Part shown: piece by piece, positions 46,041-55,114 of the stretch
Position numbering within the stretch: position 1 is the stretch's first letter
How the letters are laid out: each line of letters begins with the position of its first letter
Origin: Nitratifractor salsuginis DSM 16511
Lineage (GTDB): Bacteria > Campylobacterota > Campylobacteria > Campylobacterales > Sulfurovaceae
Length of the DNA stretch: 64,000 nucleotides
Assembly (NCBI RefSeq): GCF_000186245.1
Contig: NC_014935.1
Coordinates: 868,001-932,000 of the forward strand
Direction: 5' to 3'
Translations under genes and position numbers: made by a program
Notes under the pieces: model-generated
What the model was told of the DNA's origin: nothing
Seen by the model: only the letters and a program-made list of their open reading frames with translations
The model's database searches: none

Positions 46041-47938
46041 TCGTCCAGTTCCGCCAGCCAGGCATCGACATTGGCGTCGCTGGGCATCCGCCAGTCGGCC
46101 CGCGGGCTGAGGCTGATGGTCCCCACTTTGGGGCCGTCGGGCATACAGGAGCGTTTGAACTGCTGGGTGAAGAAGCGCCGAAGGAAGAGCCGCAGCCATT
46201 TTCTGATCGTCGCTTCGTCGTAGCGGCCGTCGAAGGCCAGGGTGGCTAGATAGAGGATCTTGGCCGGTTCGGCGCCGTATTTGATGAAGTGGTAGAGGAA
46301 AAAGTCGTGCAGCTCGTAGGGGCCCACGATCTCCTCGGTCTTCTGGGCGATCTGCCCCTCCTCGGCGGGCAGGAGCTCAGGGCTGACGGGAGTGGAGAGG
46401 ATGTCGCCCAGCACGTCGCTGAGCTCGGGATGTATCCGGGCGTAATACTCCACCAGGTAGCGCACCAGGGTCTTGGGAATGCCGCTGTTGAGGGCGTACA
46501 TACTCATATGATCGCCGTTGTAGGTAGAGAAGCCCAGGGCGATTTCGCTCAGATCTCCCGTGCCCACGACCAGGCCATGCTCCTTGTTGGCCAGGTTCAT
46601 CAGGATTTCGGTGCGGGCGCGTGCCTGGACATTTTCGTAAGTCACATCGTGGGTTTCGGGATCGTGGCCGATGGCTTCAAACTCGGCTAGAGCCAGCTTT
46701 TGGATGGGGACCTCCCGAAGTTCTACCCCCAGGGTTTGGCAGAGCTTGACGGCGTTGGCGTAGGTGCGCCCCGTGGTGCCGAATCCCGGCATCGTTACCG
46801 CGAGGATCTCCGAGGGGTCCCGCTCCATAATTTGAAAGGCTTTCCACGTGGCCAGCAGAGCCAGGGTCGAGTCGAGCCCTCCCGAGATTCCAAGCACCGC
46901 CCGCCGGATACGGGCCTGCTTCATCCGGCGGATCAGGGCGTGGGCCTGGATGGCGCTGATCTCTTCGCAGCGTCGGTTCCGATCTGCGGGATTGCCGGGG
47001 ACGAAGGGGTGGGGATCGATAGGACGACGAAGCGCATCGGGCCGGGGTAGCGGGGCGACGTTGATACGGCGCATCTTCCGGCGGGGGGCATCGCAGTAGC
47101 CGGTCTCCGCCTCTCTCAGCCCGGTGAGTTTGCGCAGGTCCACATCGGCGGCGATGAGTTGGCTCTCGAAGCGAAAGCGCTCTCCCCGGGCGAGGAGAGA
47201 GCCGTATTCGGCGATCATGGAGTCTCCGCCGAAGACCGTATCGGTGCTGCTCTCCCCCGGGCCGCTAGAAGCGTAGGCGTAGACGCAGACGAGCCGGGCG
47301 CTCTGGGTGCGGACCAGTTCCGCCCGGTAGTCCGCCTTGCCCGCCAATTCGTTGCTGGCGCTGAGGTTGAGGATGAGGTTGGCCCCCGAGGCGGCCAGGA
47401 GGTTACTCGGCGGCGTGAGGGCCCAGAGATCTTCGCAGATCTCCACCCCCATACGAAATTCTCCCTCGTCCCGGAAAATCAGGTCCACACCGAAGGGGAC
47501 TTCCCGCCCGAACAGAGTGACCGTCTCTCCGACGATCTCCCGGCCGGAGTCGAATTGCCGTTTTTCGTAGAACTCCCGCTTGTCGGGAATATAGCTCTTG
47601 GGGATGATTCCCAGGATTTCACCCCGCTGGATCACGGCAGCAACATTGTAGAGCCGGTCATCGACGCGAAGCATCATCCCCACTGCCGCGAGGGTGTCGA
47701 AATCCCGGCTCTGCTCCAGCAGCCACTCCAGCGCTTCGTTCTGTGCCCGGTAGAGGCGCTCCTGGAAGAAAAGGTCGGCAAGGGTGTAGCCTGTCAGGCA
47801 GAGCTCGGGAAAGACTACGGCAGTTATACGCTCATTCGAGGCCTGCCGGTAGAGTCGGAGGATCTCCCGGACATTGCGCGCCGGATTGCCCAGGTGAAGC
47901 TTGGGTACTGCGGCGCCGATACGGTAGAAGCCATACAT
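46037..47938 (-). CDS. nadE: glutamine-dependent NAD+ synthetase
   Basis: Last step of NAD synthesis. In 633 residues the N-terminal nitrilase-type glutaminase (FPELCLTGYTLADL with Glu, IPKSYIPDKREFYE with Lys, GVEICEDLWA with Cys) feeds ammonia to the C-terminal synthetase (LGISGGLDSTLALLA, GTGDLSEIALGFSTYNGDHM). The length fits the long, two-domain form. Confidence 0.94.
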   Translation of the reverse strand: MYGFYRIGAAVPKLHLGNPARNVREILRLYRQASNERITAVVFPELCLTGYTLADLFFQERLYRAQNEALEWLLEQSRDFDTLAAVGMMLRVDDRLYNVAAVIQRGEILGIIPKSYIPDKREFYEKRQFDSGREIVGETVTLFGREVPFGVDLIFRDEGEFRMGVEICEDLWALTPPSNLLAASGANLILNLSASNELAGKADYRAELVRTQSARLVCVYAYASSGPGESSTDTVFGGDSMIAEYGSLLARGERFRFESQLIAADVDLRKLTGLREAETGYCDAPRRKMRRINVAPLPRPDALRRPIDPHPFVPGNPADRNRRCEEISAIQAHALIRRMKQARIRRAVLGISGGLDSTLALLATWKAFQIMERDPSEILAVTMPGFGTTGRTYANAVKLCQTLGVELREVPIQKLALAEFEAIGHDPETHDVTYENVQARARTEILMNLANKEHGLVVGTGDLSEIALGFSTYNGDHMSMYALNSGIPKTLVRYLVEYYARIHPELSDVLGDILSTPVSPELLPAEEGQIAQKTEEIVGPYELHDFFLYHFIKYGAEPAKILYLATLAFDGRYDEATIRKWLRLFLRRFFTQQFKRSCMPDGPKVGTISLSPRADWRMPSDANVDAWLAELDD

Positions 47939-48047
47939 TCATCATCTCCTCGTGATGGAGTGTTGTCCACATTTTAGCACAGGAGAGGGAATTTATTTTT
48001 CTGTAAGTCTTGACGCGTGACAATAGAAGAAAAAACGGGAGGAACCT

Positions 48048-49373
48048 ATGAAGAGATGGATGAAATGGGGTCTTGTGCTTATGCTGTTAGTCGCCGTACT
48101 GGAGGCAGAGGACCGAAGTTACCGTGTTCTCTATGCGTACAACGGCAATAACGTGCCTCTGCGCTATCAGGGAGACAGCTATCTCAACCGGATCTGGGGA
48201 TACCGGATCGGGATCCCCTCACGCTTCCGTGATGGAAACATTATCAATCAAAACACCTGGGGGATTATGCTTTCGCCACCCCTTTCCAAGAGAGCCCGTG
48301 GGTTTTTGATGGGGGAGTTCTTTGATGTGTCGGGTTTCGGTCCGGTCAGTGATCTGGAAAGCGCTTGTGAAAGTGAGAAGAGGCTCATGCTCAAAAAGGG
48401 TCCCAATCAAGAAGCAAAACTTATTCGCTACGACTTTGCCGGAGATCACTGCCGGATCGAAGTGGAGGGGCATCTGGGCAACGAAGCCTTCGGCTCGTTG
48501 GCTTATCTGGCTCGCCGAGGCAAAAGAGGCGTACGCGTCCTGATGCAGTATCCACCCTCATTACGGGATCTCTATCACCGGATCTTCGAGAAAACGGTCG
48601 CTTCTTTGCAATGGTTGCCCGTGCCTGCGGGGTGGACGGTCCCTTCGCCGTTTCCTGCCGCAGCAACTCCCAAGAATCCGATCGGTGCGCCGTCCGCCTC
48701 CGCGGGCGGGACCGTCTCGAGTCCGGTGGGGAGCAGCTCTTCACACAGCACCGGGACATCCGGGAAAGCTTCGAGCGCGACTGGCCGGAAGGAGTGGGCC
48801 GAAGGCTACGACAATCCCGTATGGGGAATCCATCTACGCTTTCCGGCCGGGTTTTTCATAACTCCACCTCTGAAGACCCGGGACTATGGGGTCGTCTTCC
48901 CCTCGATGGATCGGCGAAGCCTCCTGTACATCTCCTGGGCCGAGACCCCCGCTTCTCTTAGGCAGATCTACCGGGTGAGTCTCGAAAAGATGAGGCGGAA
49001 TCCCGACCTGCGTATCACTTATAGGCGTATAGACGGCCATTGGTTCGTCATCTCTTCCATCAATCAAGCTAAAGGGACCATCAGCTATATGAAAGGTTAC
49101 AAAAAAGGCCGTCGCTTTCTCCTCTATCTACTGATTTATCCTATGCAACAGAAGCGCCGCTATGACGAACTGATACCGGTGCTCAATCGGCAATTCGGTC
49201 CCTCTGGACAGAAAAGTACCCGTCGGCGGCAGAAACGGCATCACCGAATTAGCGGTCGATGTTGTGACGCTATGGCACGGACCTGCTATGCGGAGTGCCC
49301 GGATGAAAATGACGGATGTTTGGAGCGATGTGAAGCCAGACGGGACCGATGCTACCGGACAGGAAGATGGTGA
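48048..49373 (+). CDS. exported two-part protein of unknown function, Cys-rich tail
   Basis: A 441-residue exported protein: signal peptide (WGLVLMLLVAVLEA), a first part (~22-185), a Ser/Thr/Gly/Pro linker (~195-240) and a second part (~245-380). Both parts contain a similar opening (RIWGYRIGIPSRF versus PVWGIHLRFPAGF) and a later LRDLYHRIFEK versus LRQIYRVSLEK, suggesting an internal duplication. The last ~35 residues are basic with eight Cys (CCDAMARTCYAECPDE). No family recognised. GGGAGG precedes the ATG. Confidence 0.7.
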   Translation: MKRWMKWGLVLMLLVAVLEAEDRSYRVLYAYNGNNVPLRYQGDSYLNRIWGYRIGIPSRFRDGNIINQNTWGIMLSPPLSKRARGFLMGEFFDVSGFGPVSDLESACESEKRLMLKKGPNQEAKLIRYDFAGDHCRIEVEGHLGNEAFGSLAYLARRGKRGVRVLMQYPPSLRDLYHRIFEKTVASLQWLPVPAGWTVPSPFPAAATPKNPIGAPSASAGGTVSSPVGSSSSHSTGTSGKASSATGRKEWAEGYDNPVWGIHLRFPAGFFITPPLKTRDYGVVFPSMDRRSLLYISWAETPASLRQIYRVSLEKMRRNPDLRITYRRIDGHWFVISSINQAKGTISYMKGYKKGRRFLLYLLIYPMQQKRRYDELIPVLNRQFGPSGQKSTRRRQKRHHRISGRCCDAMARTCYAECPDENDGCLERCEARRDRCYRTGRW

Positions 49374-49479
49374 GCCTGGTTTCCACAGTATGCAAGCGAG
49401 ATGAACAGTTCAGGAATGATGAAGCTAAATGAAAAAGGGCTGCTAATCTAGAGATTTGGGAAATGATCGATAAAAGAAG

Positions 49480-49556
<77 letters not shown>

Positions 49557-49621
49557 ATGAATTCGGTGCGTATTTTACTCTTTTTTCCTTACGATCTTCC
49601 AAGAGGATGGAGAAGGGGGCT

Positions 49622-50320
49622 TCAGACCTCCTCCTCCGATTCATCCAGGAAGAGCTGAGGCGGGCAGGGGAGGCGCTCCAGGGTCTTCTCTCCGCTCTCG
49701 GGATCGAGGATGACCCGGTAAAGCGAACCGATGATGAGGGCGGGTTTGTAGTCGAAATTGTCGATTTCGAAAGGAGTGCCGGCATAACTGCACTTGCCGG
49801 GTACGAAGGTATCACAGAGATAATCATAGTAACTCTCGGTGAGAAGTTCGTACGTATCGAGGGTTTGGGCACAGTCGTAGTACCCCATCTCGATCTTTTC
49901 GGGGGAGAACTCCTCTTCGTCGCTTTCGGTATAGAGGTCCCAGATTCCCCGCCCCTCTTCACTGCGGATATAGAAGATCTCTCCGACCTCCGCACGCTCG
50001 ATGATCCCCAGGGGCTCATCGACAGAGAGGTTTTTGAGGGTCAGGGTATCGTAGCTGAGCTCCTGCTCCTCTCCATCGTCGACAGAGACGCCCAGGAGGT
50101 CTACTTCTTCGGGATTGGCCCCTGTGACGACGCAGGCTGCCTCCAGGAGGTCGAGCTCCTGGCTTTCGACGAGGGCGTTGACATCTTCGATATAGCGTTG
50201 CAGATCCTCCCGGTCCTCCAGGTCATAGGCATCGCTATCGATCCCTTCGAGCTCCAGCTGGTCGAGATTGTAGAGTCCGACTTTCGCTGCGCCGGCTTCA
50301 AGATGAATTTTGATCTCCAT
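49622..50320 (-). CDS. very acidic cytoplasmic protein of unknown function
   Basis: A 232-residue protein rich in Asp/Glu with no signal peptide. It opens MEIKIHLEAGAAKVGLYNLD and contains IIERAEVGEIFYIRSEEGRG and FEIDNFDYKPALIIGSLYR. No motif is recognised. GGAGAG lies upstream of the ATG. It lies between tRNA-Pro and a divergent Nudix gene. Strong codon-like pattern and a clean start support coding. Confidence 0.68.
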   Translation of the reverse strand: MEIKIHLEAGAAKVGLYNLDQLELEGIDSDAYDLEDREDLQRYIEDVNALVESQELDLLEAACVVTGANPEEVDLLGVSVDDGEEQELSYDTLTLKNLSVDEPLGIIERAEVGEIFYIRSEEGRGIWDLYTESDEEEFSPEKIEMGYYDCAQTLDTYELLTESYYDYLCDTFVPGKCSYAGTPFEIDNFDYKPALIIGSLYRVILDPESGEKTLERLPCPPQLFLDESEEEV

Positions 50321-50401
50321 TTTTCTCTCCTGTGAATTTTTGTCATACTATAACACGCGTGCACCCAAAGAGGGGTGATCTAAGTTGCATAAGGAGTGAA
50401 A

Positions 50402-50854
50402 ATGGTTCAAAGCGCGGGGATTCTCCCCTATCGGAAGGGCAAAGAGGGTATAGAAGTCTATTTGGTCCATATGGGCGGACCCTACTGGCGGAACAAAGAT
50501 CGCTCCTGGAGTATCGCCAAAGGGATCGTCGAGGAGGCAGAGACTTCCGAGCAGGCGGCCCGGCGGGAATTTTCCGAAGAGACAGGGCAAAGGATCGAGG
50601 GGCCTTTGGAGTTTTTGGGTGAGGGGCGATCAGGGAGCAAGAAGCTGCTTATCTACACCACGGAGGATCCCGATCTCTCCACCGAGATCCACTCCAATAC
50701 TTTTACCCTCGAGTGGCCCCCTCATTCGGGAAAAGAAGAGAGCTTTCCTGAAGTGGACCGGGCCGCCTGGATGCCTCTGGAGAGGGCACGTGAAATTCTG
50801 GTCAAGAGCCAGCTTCCTTTTTTGGATAGGCTGGAAGAGAAGCTCAAGGGTTGA
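50402..50854 (+). CDS. Nudix hydrolase
   Basis: A 150-residue Nudix pyrophosphohydrolase. The Nudix box is complete: GIVEEAETSEQAARREFSEE followed by TGQ (G-x5-E-x7-REUxEExGU). It opens SAGILPYRKGKEGIEVYLVH and has DRSWSIAKG before the box, as in diadenosine-polyphosphate or predicted NTP-type relatives. Substrate unknown. ATG at 50402, five bases after AAGGAG. It converges on the potassium channel gene. Confidence 0.88.
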   Translation: MVQSAGILPYRKGKEGIEVYLVHMGGPYWRNKDRSWSIAKGIVEEAETSEQAARREFSEETGQRIEGPLEFLGEGRSGSKKLLIYTTEDPDLSTEIHSNTFTLEWPPHSGKEESFPEVDRAAWMPLERAREILVKSQLPFLDRLEEKLKG

Positions 50855-52516
50855 TTAACCCTTTCCGGTAAGGACGTATTCGAGCTCGTAATAGTTGTTG
50901 ACGATGTATTCGAAGTCGGTTTTGCTCTCCTCCAGAGCGGCGATGAAGAGCTTCATACCGGGTTTGAGCTCCAGATCGTCGGTGGGGAGGAGATGGATCC
51001 GATGTTCATCCTCCTTGCAGAGCAGAACGATAGCCGGCAGAGGCTGACTACGCTCAGCTCGGGAGCGGAGGATCTCTCCCAGGCGGATCGTCCGTCCGCG
51101 GCTGAGCTCGCGGTGCAGAGCGTAGGCGTGCTCTTCATCGAGGGGGATCTCGAAGTGCAGGGGGTTCTCCCCCAGGGTTTGGTGCATCCGCTCCACCAGT
51201 TGATGACCCCAGGCCTCGTCTTTGGTATGCAGAAGCCGGACGAAGCGATAGGCGAGGGGCCGGGCGATGAAGAGATAGGTAAACTCCGCCAGGATCTGCT
51301 CCAGGATATAGACCCGGTTGATCCGGGCTGCTTTGAAGATGCTCAGGTCGTCGAGGGTATTCTCCCGCCCGATGGTGTAGATCTTGGGATTGAGCTTCTT
51401 GGCGGTGGTGAGGATGGTGAGGTTGATCAGGTCGTCTTTGGTAGCGGCGATGATAGCGGCCGCCTCTTTGATCCCCGCTTTGAGGAGCGCTTTGTAATCC
51501 TCGGCGTCGCCGAAGACGGCACTTTGCTTCTCTTCTTTGTAGTCGGTCGATTTGATGTCGATATGGGAGTAGGGCATTCCGGCTTTTTTCAGTGCCCGCT
51601 CCAGCGCGTGTCCCATCCGTCCGTAACCGCAAATGATGTATTTGCCGCGGGGGAGCGTTTCCCGTCCTCTCACCTTGAGGATATGGCCGAAGGTCCACAT
51701 CTCCAGCAGCCAGAGGCTGGGAGCGGTAAGGGCCAGATACATACGGTTAGAGATGAATTGAAAGGGGTCCTCGATGTAGCGGACCCCCAGGTTGTGCAAG
51801 TGTTCACTCTGGGTCTGTGTGGTCGATTTGATGACCAGTTTGATCCGTTTGTTGAGCAGCCTGGCTAGCAGAGCGATCTTGGTGTTTTTGATGTCGTCAT
51901 CGAAGAGGGAGACGAGGGCTTGGCAGTTTTTTTGGTGGATCCCGGCCATTTTGAGGGTCTCAGGGGTGGTGACATCCGCGGCGAGGGAGGGGACTTCCGG
52001 GATGAAATTCTCCAGATCGAGTGCTTCGACCTTCGCTTCGTCTTTGTCCACGACGACGACCCGGATCCCCTCACGGTTGAGCCAGTCGATAATCTGATGG
52101 GTGACGTTGTTGTACCCCAGGATGATAGTAAAAGGTTCTCTGATCTCCTGGATCTTTTTGCGGAAGCGGGCGATATCGATCTCCCGGGCGAGGCGTTTGT
52201 CCTGTACAAGAGCCACGATGGCTCCGATGCCGTAGAACCAGCCGATGACCGTCAGGTAGATACAGGCCGAAACCCACATCCGCTGGGGATAGGTGAAGGT
52301 GTAGGGAGCTTCCCCGAAGCCGATGGTCGACGCCATATAACTGACGAAGTAAAAAGCGTCGAAGAAGGTCATCTTGTAGGGGTGGCCCTGATCGTCCATC
52401 CCGGGGATCAGGGTGAGTCCCAGGATCGAGATGGAGAAAGTGACGATGATGACCAGGAAGGGCACCCGCATCCGGCGGATGATGATCCAGATGGTGTTGT
52501 TGCTGGCGTTATCCAT
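50855..52516 (-). CDS. potassium channel with two RCK (TrkA-N) domains
   Basis: A 553-residue Kch/MthK-like channel: first helix ~19-40, pore helix with selectivity filter TIGFG at 64-68, second helix ~82-104, then two Rossmann RCK domains (ILGYNNVTHQIIDWLN and YIICGYGRMGHALERALKKA) with a TrkA-C-like end. The first RCK has GYNNVT in place of GxGxxG, so its nucleotide binding may differ. The upstream small membrane gene ends 6 bases before its start, suggesting a shared transcript. Confidence 0.88.
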   Translation of the reverse strand: MDNASNNTIWIIIRRMRVPFLVIIVTFSISILGLTLIPGMDDQGHPYKMTFFDAFYFVSYMASTIGFGEAPYTFTYPQRMWVSACIYLTVIGWFYGIGAIVALVQDKRLAREIDIARFRKKIQEIREPFTIILGYNNVTHQIIDWLNREGIRVVVVDKDEAKVEALDLENFIPEVPSLAADVTTPETLKMAGIHQKNCQALVSLFDDDIKNTKIALLARLLNKRIKLVIKSTTQTQSEHLHNLGVRYIEDPFQFISNRMYLALTAPSLWLLEMWTFGHILKVRGRETLPRGKYIICGYGRMGHALERALKKAGMPYSHIDIKSTDYKEEKQSAVFGDAEDYKALLKAGIKEAAAIIAATKDDLINLTILTTAKKLNPKIYTIGRENTLDDLSIFKAARINRVYILEQILAEFTYLFIARPLAYRFVRLLHTKDEAWGHQLVERMHQTLGENPLHFEIPLDEEHAYALHRELSRGRTIRLGEILRSRAERSQPLPAIVLLCKEDEHRIHLLPTDDLELKPGMKLFIAALEESKTDFEYIVNNYYELEYVLTGKG

Positions 52517-52522
52517 CGGTGC

Positions 52523-52903
52523 TTATCGTTTGGATTTGAGGGTGTCCCCTATAAACAGAGTCACCGAGACGATGTTGGCGATGAAGGCCCCGGCGGCCAG
52601 GGAGACGACGGCGACGGTGCTCTCGACGTTCATCCCGCCCATTACATAGACGGCGAAAGCCCAGACCGTGGCCGAGGCGATGAGCTGGATATCGGCGACG
52701 AGGCTGGTGGCCAAGAGGACCGATCCCAGCTGGGTCTTGTCGCCGAGTTTGAGGATGGTGGCGATGAGGTTGATGACGATGGCGGCGAAGAGTTCGTAAC
52801 CGCTGTGGTATTCCAGATTGGCGGGATCACCGTAGACGAATCCGAAGTTGATCGTCATAGCGAGGATAAAGAAAAATCCGGAAATCACCTTTTCAGTATT
52901 CAT
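52523..52903 (-). CDS. small four-helix membrane protein, probably DUF6394-like
   Basis: A 126-residue protein with four hydrophobic segments (ISGFFFILAMTINFGFVYG, FAAIVINLIATILKLG, TSLVADIQLIASATVWAFA, VAVVSLAAGAFIANIVSV). It immediately precedes the K+ channel gene and may be an accessory subunit; that is inference from order. The DUF name is from memory and uncertain. Confidence 0.7.
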   Translation of the reverse strand: MNTEKVISGFFFILAMTINFGFVYGDPANLEYHSGYELFAAIVINLIATILKLGDKTQLGSVLLATSLVADIQLIASATVWAFAVYVMGGMNVESTVAVVSLAAGAFIANIVSVTLFIGDTLKSKR

Positions 52904-53015
52904 TCTGACTCCTTGATGAATTATGACAGTTTAGAATCAAAAGACTTAGAGAGGCATTTAAAAAGGTACCGTGCTACAATAGCCTATAAGGACTCCAATA
53001 GAAAAGGATTTTCTG

Positions 53016-54413
53016 ATGCGTAGAGTGATAGGAGTTGGCCTGGCCATCGTTCTGTTTACCGGCTGCGGCGGAGGCGGAGGCGGCGGGAAAGATTCCGGTC
53101 AGAGTGCATTGCTTCATCGTTCGATCACTTCGACGATTTTCTGGGTGGGAGAAGAAGCGGGTCCCGCCAACGGCGGGATCTCCAACCAGCCGAGTGCCTG
53201 GGATGGGCTCTGGACATTGAGCTACGGCGGCGTGGATGACCCCGAGCATCGCAACGGTTATCTTCCGGCGGGGTTTATACCCTATGAGAACCCGTTTTAC
53301 GTCGCGCTTCCCTTCAACGACCTGGATGAGCAGGGGCAGCGGAAAAAGGGGTTGAAGAAAATCATTCCCTGGTACAACGATGAAGATCCGAGAGAATCTC
53401 TTTGCAAAAATCACTGGGTGGAGATCAGCAAAGATGGGAAAACGGTCTATGCCCAATGGGAAGATGCCGGGCCGTTCGAAACGAATGACAGCGAATATGT
53501 TTTCGGTACCGCGCGACCGAAAAACAGGATCAACGACCATGCCGGGATCGATCTCTCTCCCGCAATCAGGGATTATCTGGGAGTCGAAGATATCGACCGG
53601 GTCGATTGGCGTTTCGTGGATGAATCGGAAGTGCCCGAGGGCCCCTGGAAAGAGATCGTCACCCGAAGCGGAGTCCACTGGCCCGATCCCGACGCCTATA
53701 TCCCGCCTGAGAGCCGTTGGCAATGGCAGTTGCAGGGAGATTTGAATACCTCGTATGATGTCGATTATTATGATATCGATCTCTTTGATACGCAAGAGGA
53801 GGAGATTCGGCAGCTACACAGTGAGGGACAAAAGGTGATCTGCTATTTCAGTGCCGGGAGTTGGGAATCGTGGCGCCCGGATGCCGAAGCCTTCCCGGAG
53901 CGGGTCAAAGGCCGAAAAATGGACAGATGGGATGAACTCTGGCTCGATATTCGCGATCCGGCTGTCCGCTCTTTGATGAAAAAACGGCTCGATTTGGCTC
54001 TCGGCAAAGGCTGCGACGGGGTGGAACCGGACAATGTGGACGGTTACGCCAACGAAACTGGTTTCAATCTGAGTGCACGGGATCAGATCGACTATAATCG
54101 GTTTTTGGCACGCGAAGCCCACAAAAGGGGGCTCTCCATCGGGTTGAAAAACGATCTGGAACAGGTGAAAGTCCTGGAGCCCTGGTTCGATTTCGCCCTC
54201 AATGAGCAGTGTCACGAATATGGGGAGTGCGATCGCCTGAGCCCCTTCATCGAAGCGGGAAAGGCGGTTTTCAATGCCGAATATGCGGAAAAATATGTAA
54301 AAAACACCGACGGGGCGAGAGATGCGCTCTGTCAGGATGCGAAAGAGAGGAAATTTTCCACGCTGGTCCTGCCGAGGGAATTGGACGGATCGTTTCGATA
54401 CAGCTGTGACTAA
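53016..54413 (+). CDS. lipoprotein with GH114-type glycosidase domain
   Basis: A 465-residue lipoprotein: signal ending in LFTGC with a run of Gly after the lipidated Cys18. Residues ~28-225 are an unassigned domain (SITSTIFWVGEEAGPANGGI); ~235-465 match the GH114 TIM barrel (WQLQGDLNTSYDVDYYDIDL, GQKVICYFSAGSWESWRPDA, GCDGVEPDNVDGYANETGF, LSIGLKNDLEQV). GH114 covers endo-alpha-1,4-polygalactosaminidases, so cleavage of a galactosamine-rich exopolymer is plausible. Confidence 0.83.
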   Translation: MRRVIGVGLAIVLFTGCGGGGGGGKDSGQSALLHRSITSTIFWVGEEAGPANGGISNQPSAWDGLWTLSYGGVDDPEHRNGYLPAGFIPYENPFYVALPFNDLDEQGQRKKGLKKIIPWYNDEDPRESLCKNHWVEISKDGKTVYAQWEDAGPFETNDSEYVFGTARPKNRINDHAGIDLSPAIRDYLGVEDIDRVDWRFVDESEVPEGPWKEIVTRSGVHWPDPDAYIPPESRWQWQLQGDLNTSYDVDYYDIDLFDTQEEEIRQLHSEGQKVICYFSAGSWESWRPDAEAFPERVKGRKMDRWDELWLDIRDPAVRSLMKKRLDLALGKGCDGVEPDNVDGYANETGFNLSARDQIDYNRFLAREAHKRGLSIGLKNDLEQVKVLEPWFDFALNEQCHEYGECDRLSPFIEAGKAVFNAEYAEKYVKNTDGARDALCQDAKERKFSTLVLPRELDGSFRYSCD

Positions 54414-54416
54414 AGA

Positions 54417-54959
54417 TCAGAGCGTCGCTTTGCGGAAGAAATCCCGCACATACTCGTAACCGCTGTAGAGGGTCAGAGCCACGGCGATCCAGAGCAGGAA
54501 GGTGCCGCCGGGCCACTCCATAAGCAGAAAGCCGATGGCGAACATTTGGCTGACGGTTTTGACCTTGCCCATCCAGCTGGCGGAGATGTCGATGCCGTGG
54601 CTGACGGCCGAGACCCGCAGTCCGGTGATGAAGAGTTCCCGGGTGAGGATCAGGTAGATGGCCCAGGGATCGGCCCGGCCCAGGAGCATCAGCCCCAAAA
54701 AGCCCGCCAGAGTCAGCATCTTGTCGGCTAAGGGATCGAGGATGGCGCCCAGGACGGTCACCTGATCGAAGGTTCGCGCAATGTAGCCGTCGAAAAAGTC
54801 GGTGGCGCTGGCCAGGACGAAGAGAAAGGCCGCCGCATAATCGAGCCAACTGTAGTGGATTCCGGCAAAGATAGGCAGGTCCCGGTTGACCAGCAGAAGA
54901 TACATCAGTGGCGCGCAGAGCAGGCGGATGAAGGCGAGGAGATTGGGGATGTTATACAA
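54417..54959 (-). CDS. pgsA: CDP-diacylglycerol--glycerol-3-phosphate phosphatidyltransferase
   Basis: Makes phosphatidylglycerophosphate at the inner membrane. The 180-residue protein has the CDP-alcohol phosphotransferase motif in SATDFFDGYIARTF...LDPLADK and four hydrophobic helices. The start chosen is TTG at 54959 (reading MYNIPNLLAFIRLL), five bases after AAGGAG; the frame stays open to a TTG at 54989 that has no ribosome site. The chosen start and ribosome site lie inside a perfect 17-bp hairpin. Confidence 0.9.
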   Translation of the reverse strand: MYNIPNLLAFIRLLCAPLMYLLLVNRDLPIFAGIHYSWLDYAAAFLFVLASATDFFDGYIARTFDQVTVLGAILDPLADKMLTLAGFLGLMLLGRADPWAIYLILTRELFITGLRVSAVSHGIDISASWMGKVKTVSQMFAIGFLLMEWPGGTFLLWIAVALTLYSGYEYVRDFFRKATL

Positions 54960-54987
54960 AACGACTCCTTGAGTCGTTTTGTATAAC
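54951..54987 (-). promoter_or_regulatory. perfect 17-bp hairpin over the pgsA start
   Basis: Bases 54951-54967 and 54971-54987 are exact inverted copies separated by three bases. In the pgsA mRNA the loop plus first stem bases form AAGGAG and the UUG start lies in the descending arm, so translation initiation would be masked when the hairpin forms. Confidence 0.75.
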
Positions 54988-54989
54988 AA

Positions 54990-55092
54990 ATGAGGAATGA
55001 GGAATGAGGAATGAGGAATTTTTTGTAGTGGATATTGTTGCTTCGTTTTTTATGCTATACATCTTCCATCTCTCCATCATCAATCCTCCATC
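54990..55092. repeat. ATGAGGA tandem repeats and degenerate TCCATC repeats
   Basis: Four perfect ATGAGGA units (54990-55017) touch the outer end of the pgsA hairpin. After ~45 bases of AT-rich spacer come degenerate CCATCTC/TCCATCA/TCAATCC units (55065-55092) that reach a 22-bp palindrome. Confidence 0.85.
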
Positions 55093-55114
55093 CGTTCCGC
55101 TGATCAGCGGAACG
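55093..55114. repeat. 22-bp perfect palindrome at the FabL-like gene stop
   Basis: CGTTCCGCTGA followed by its exact reverse complement, with the stop codon of the reductase gene in the centre (55104-55106). It could act as a 3' stabilising hairpin or be part of the repeat locus. Confidence 0.75.
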
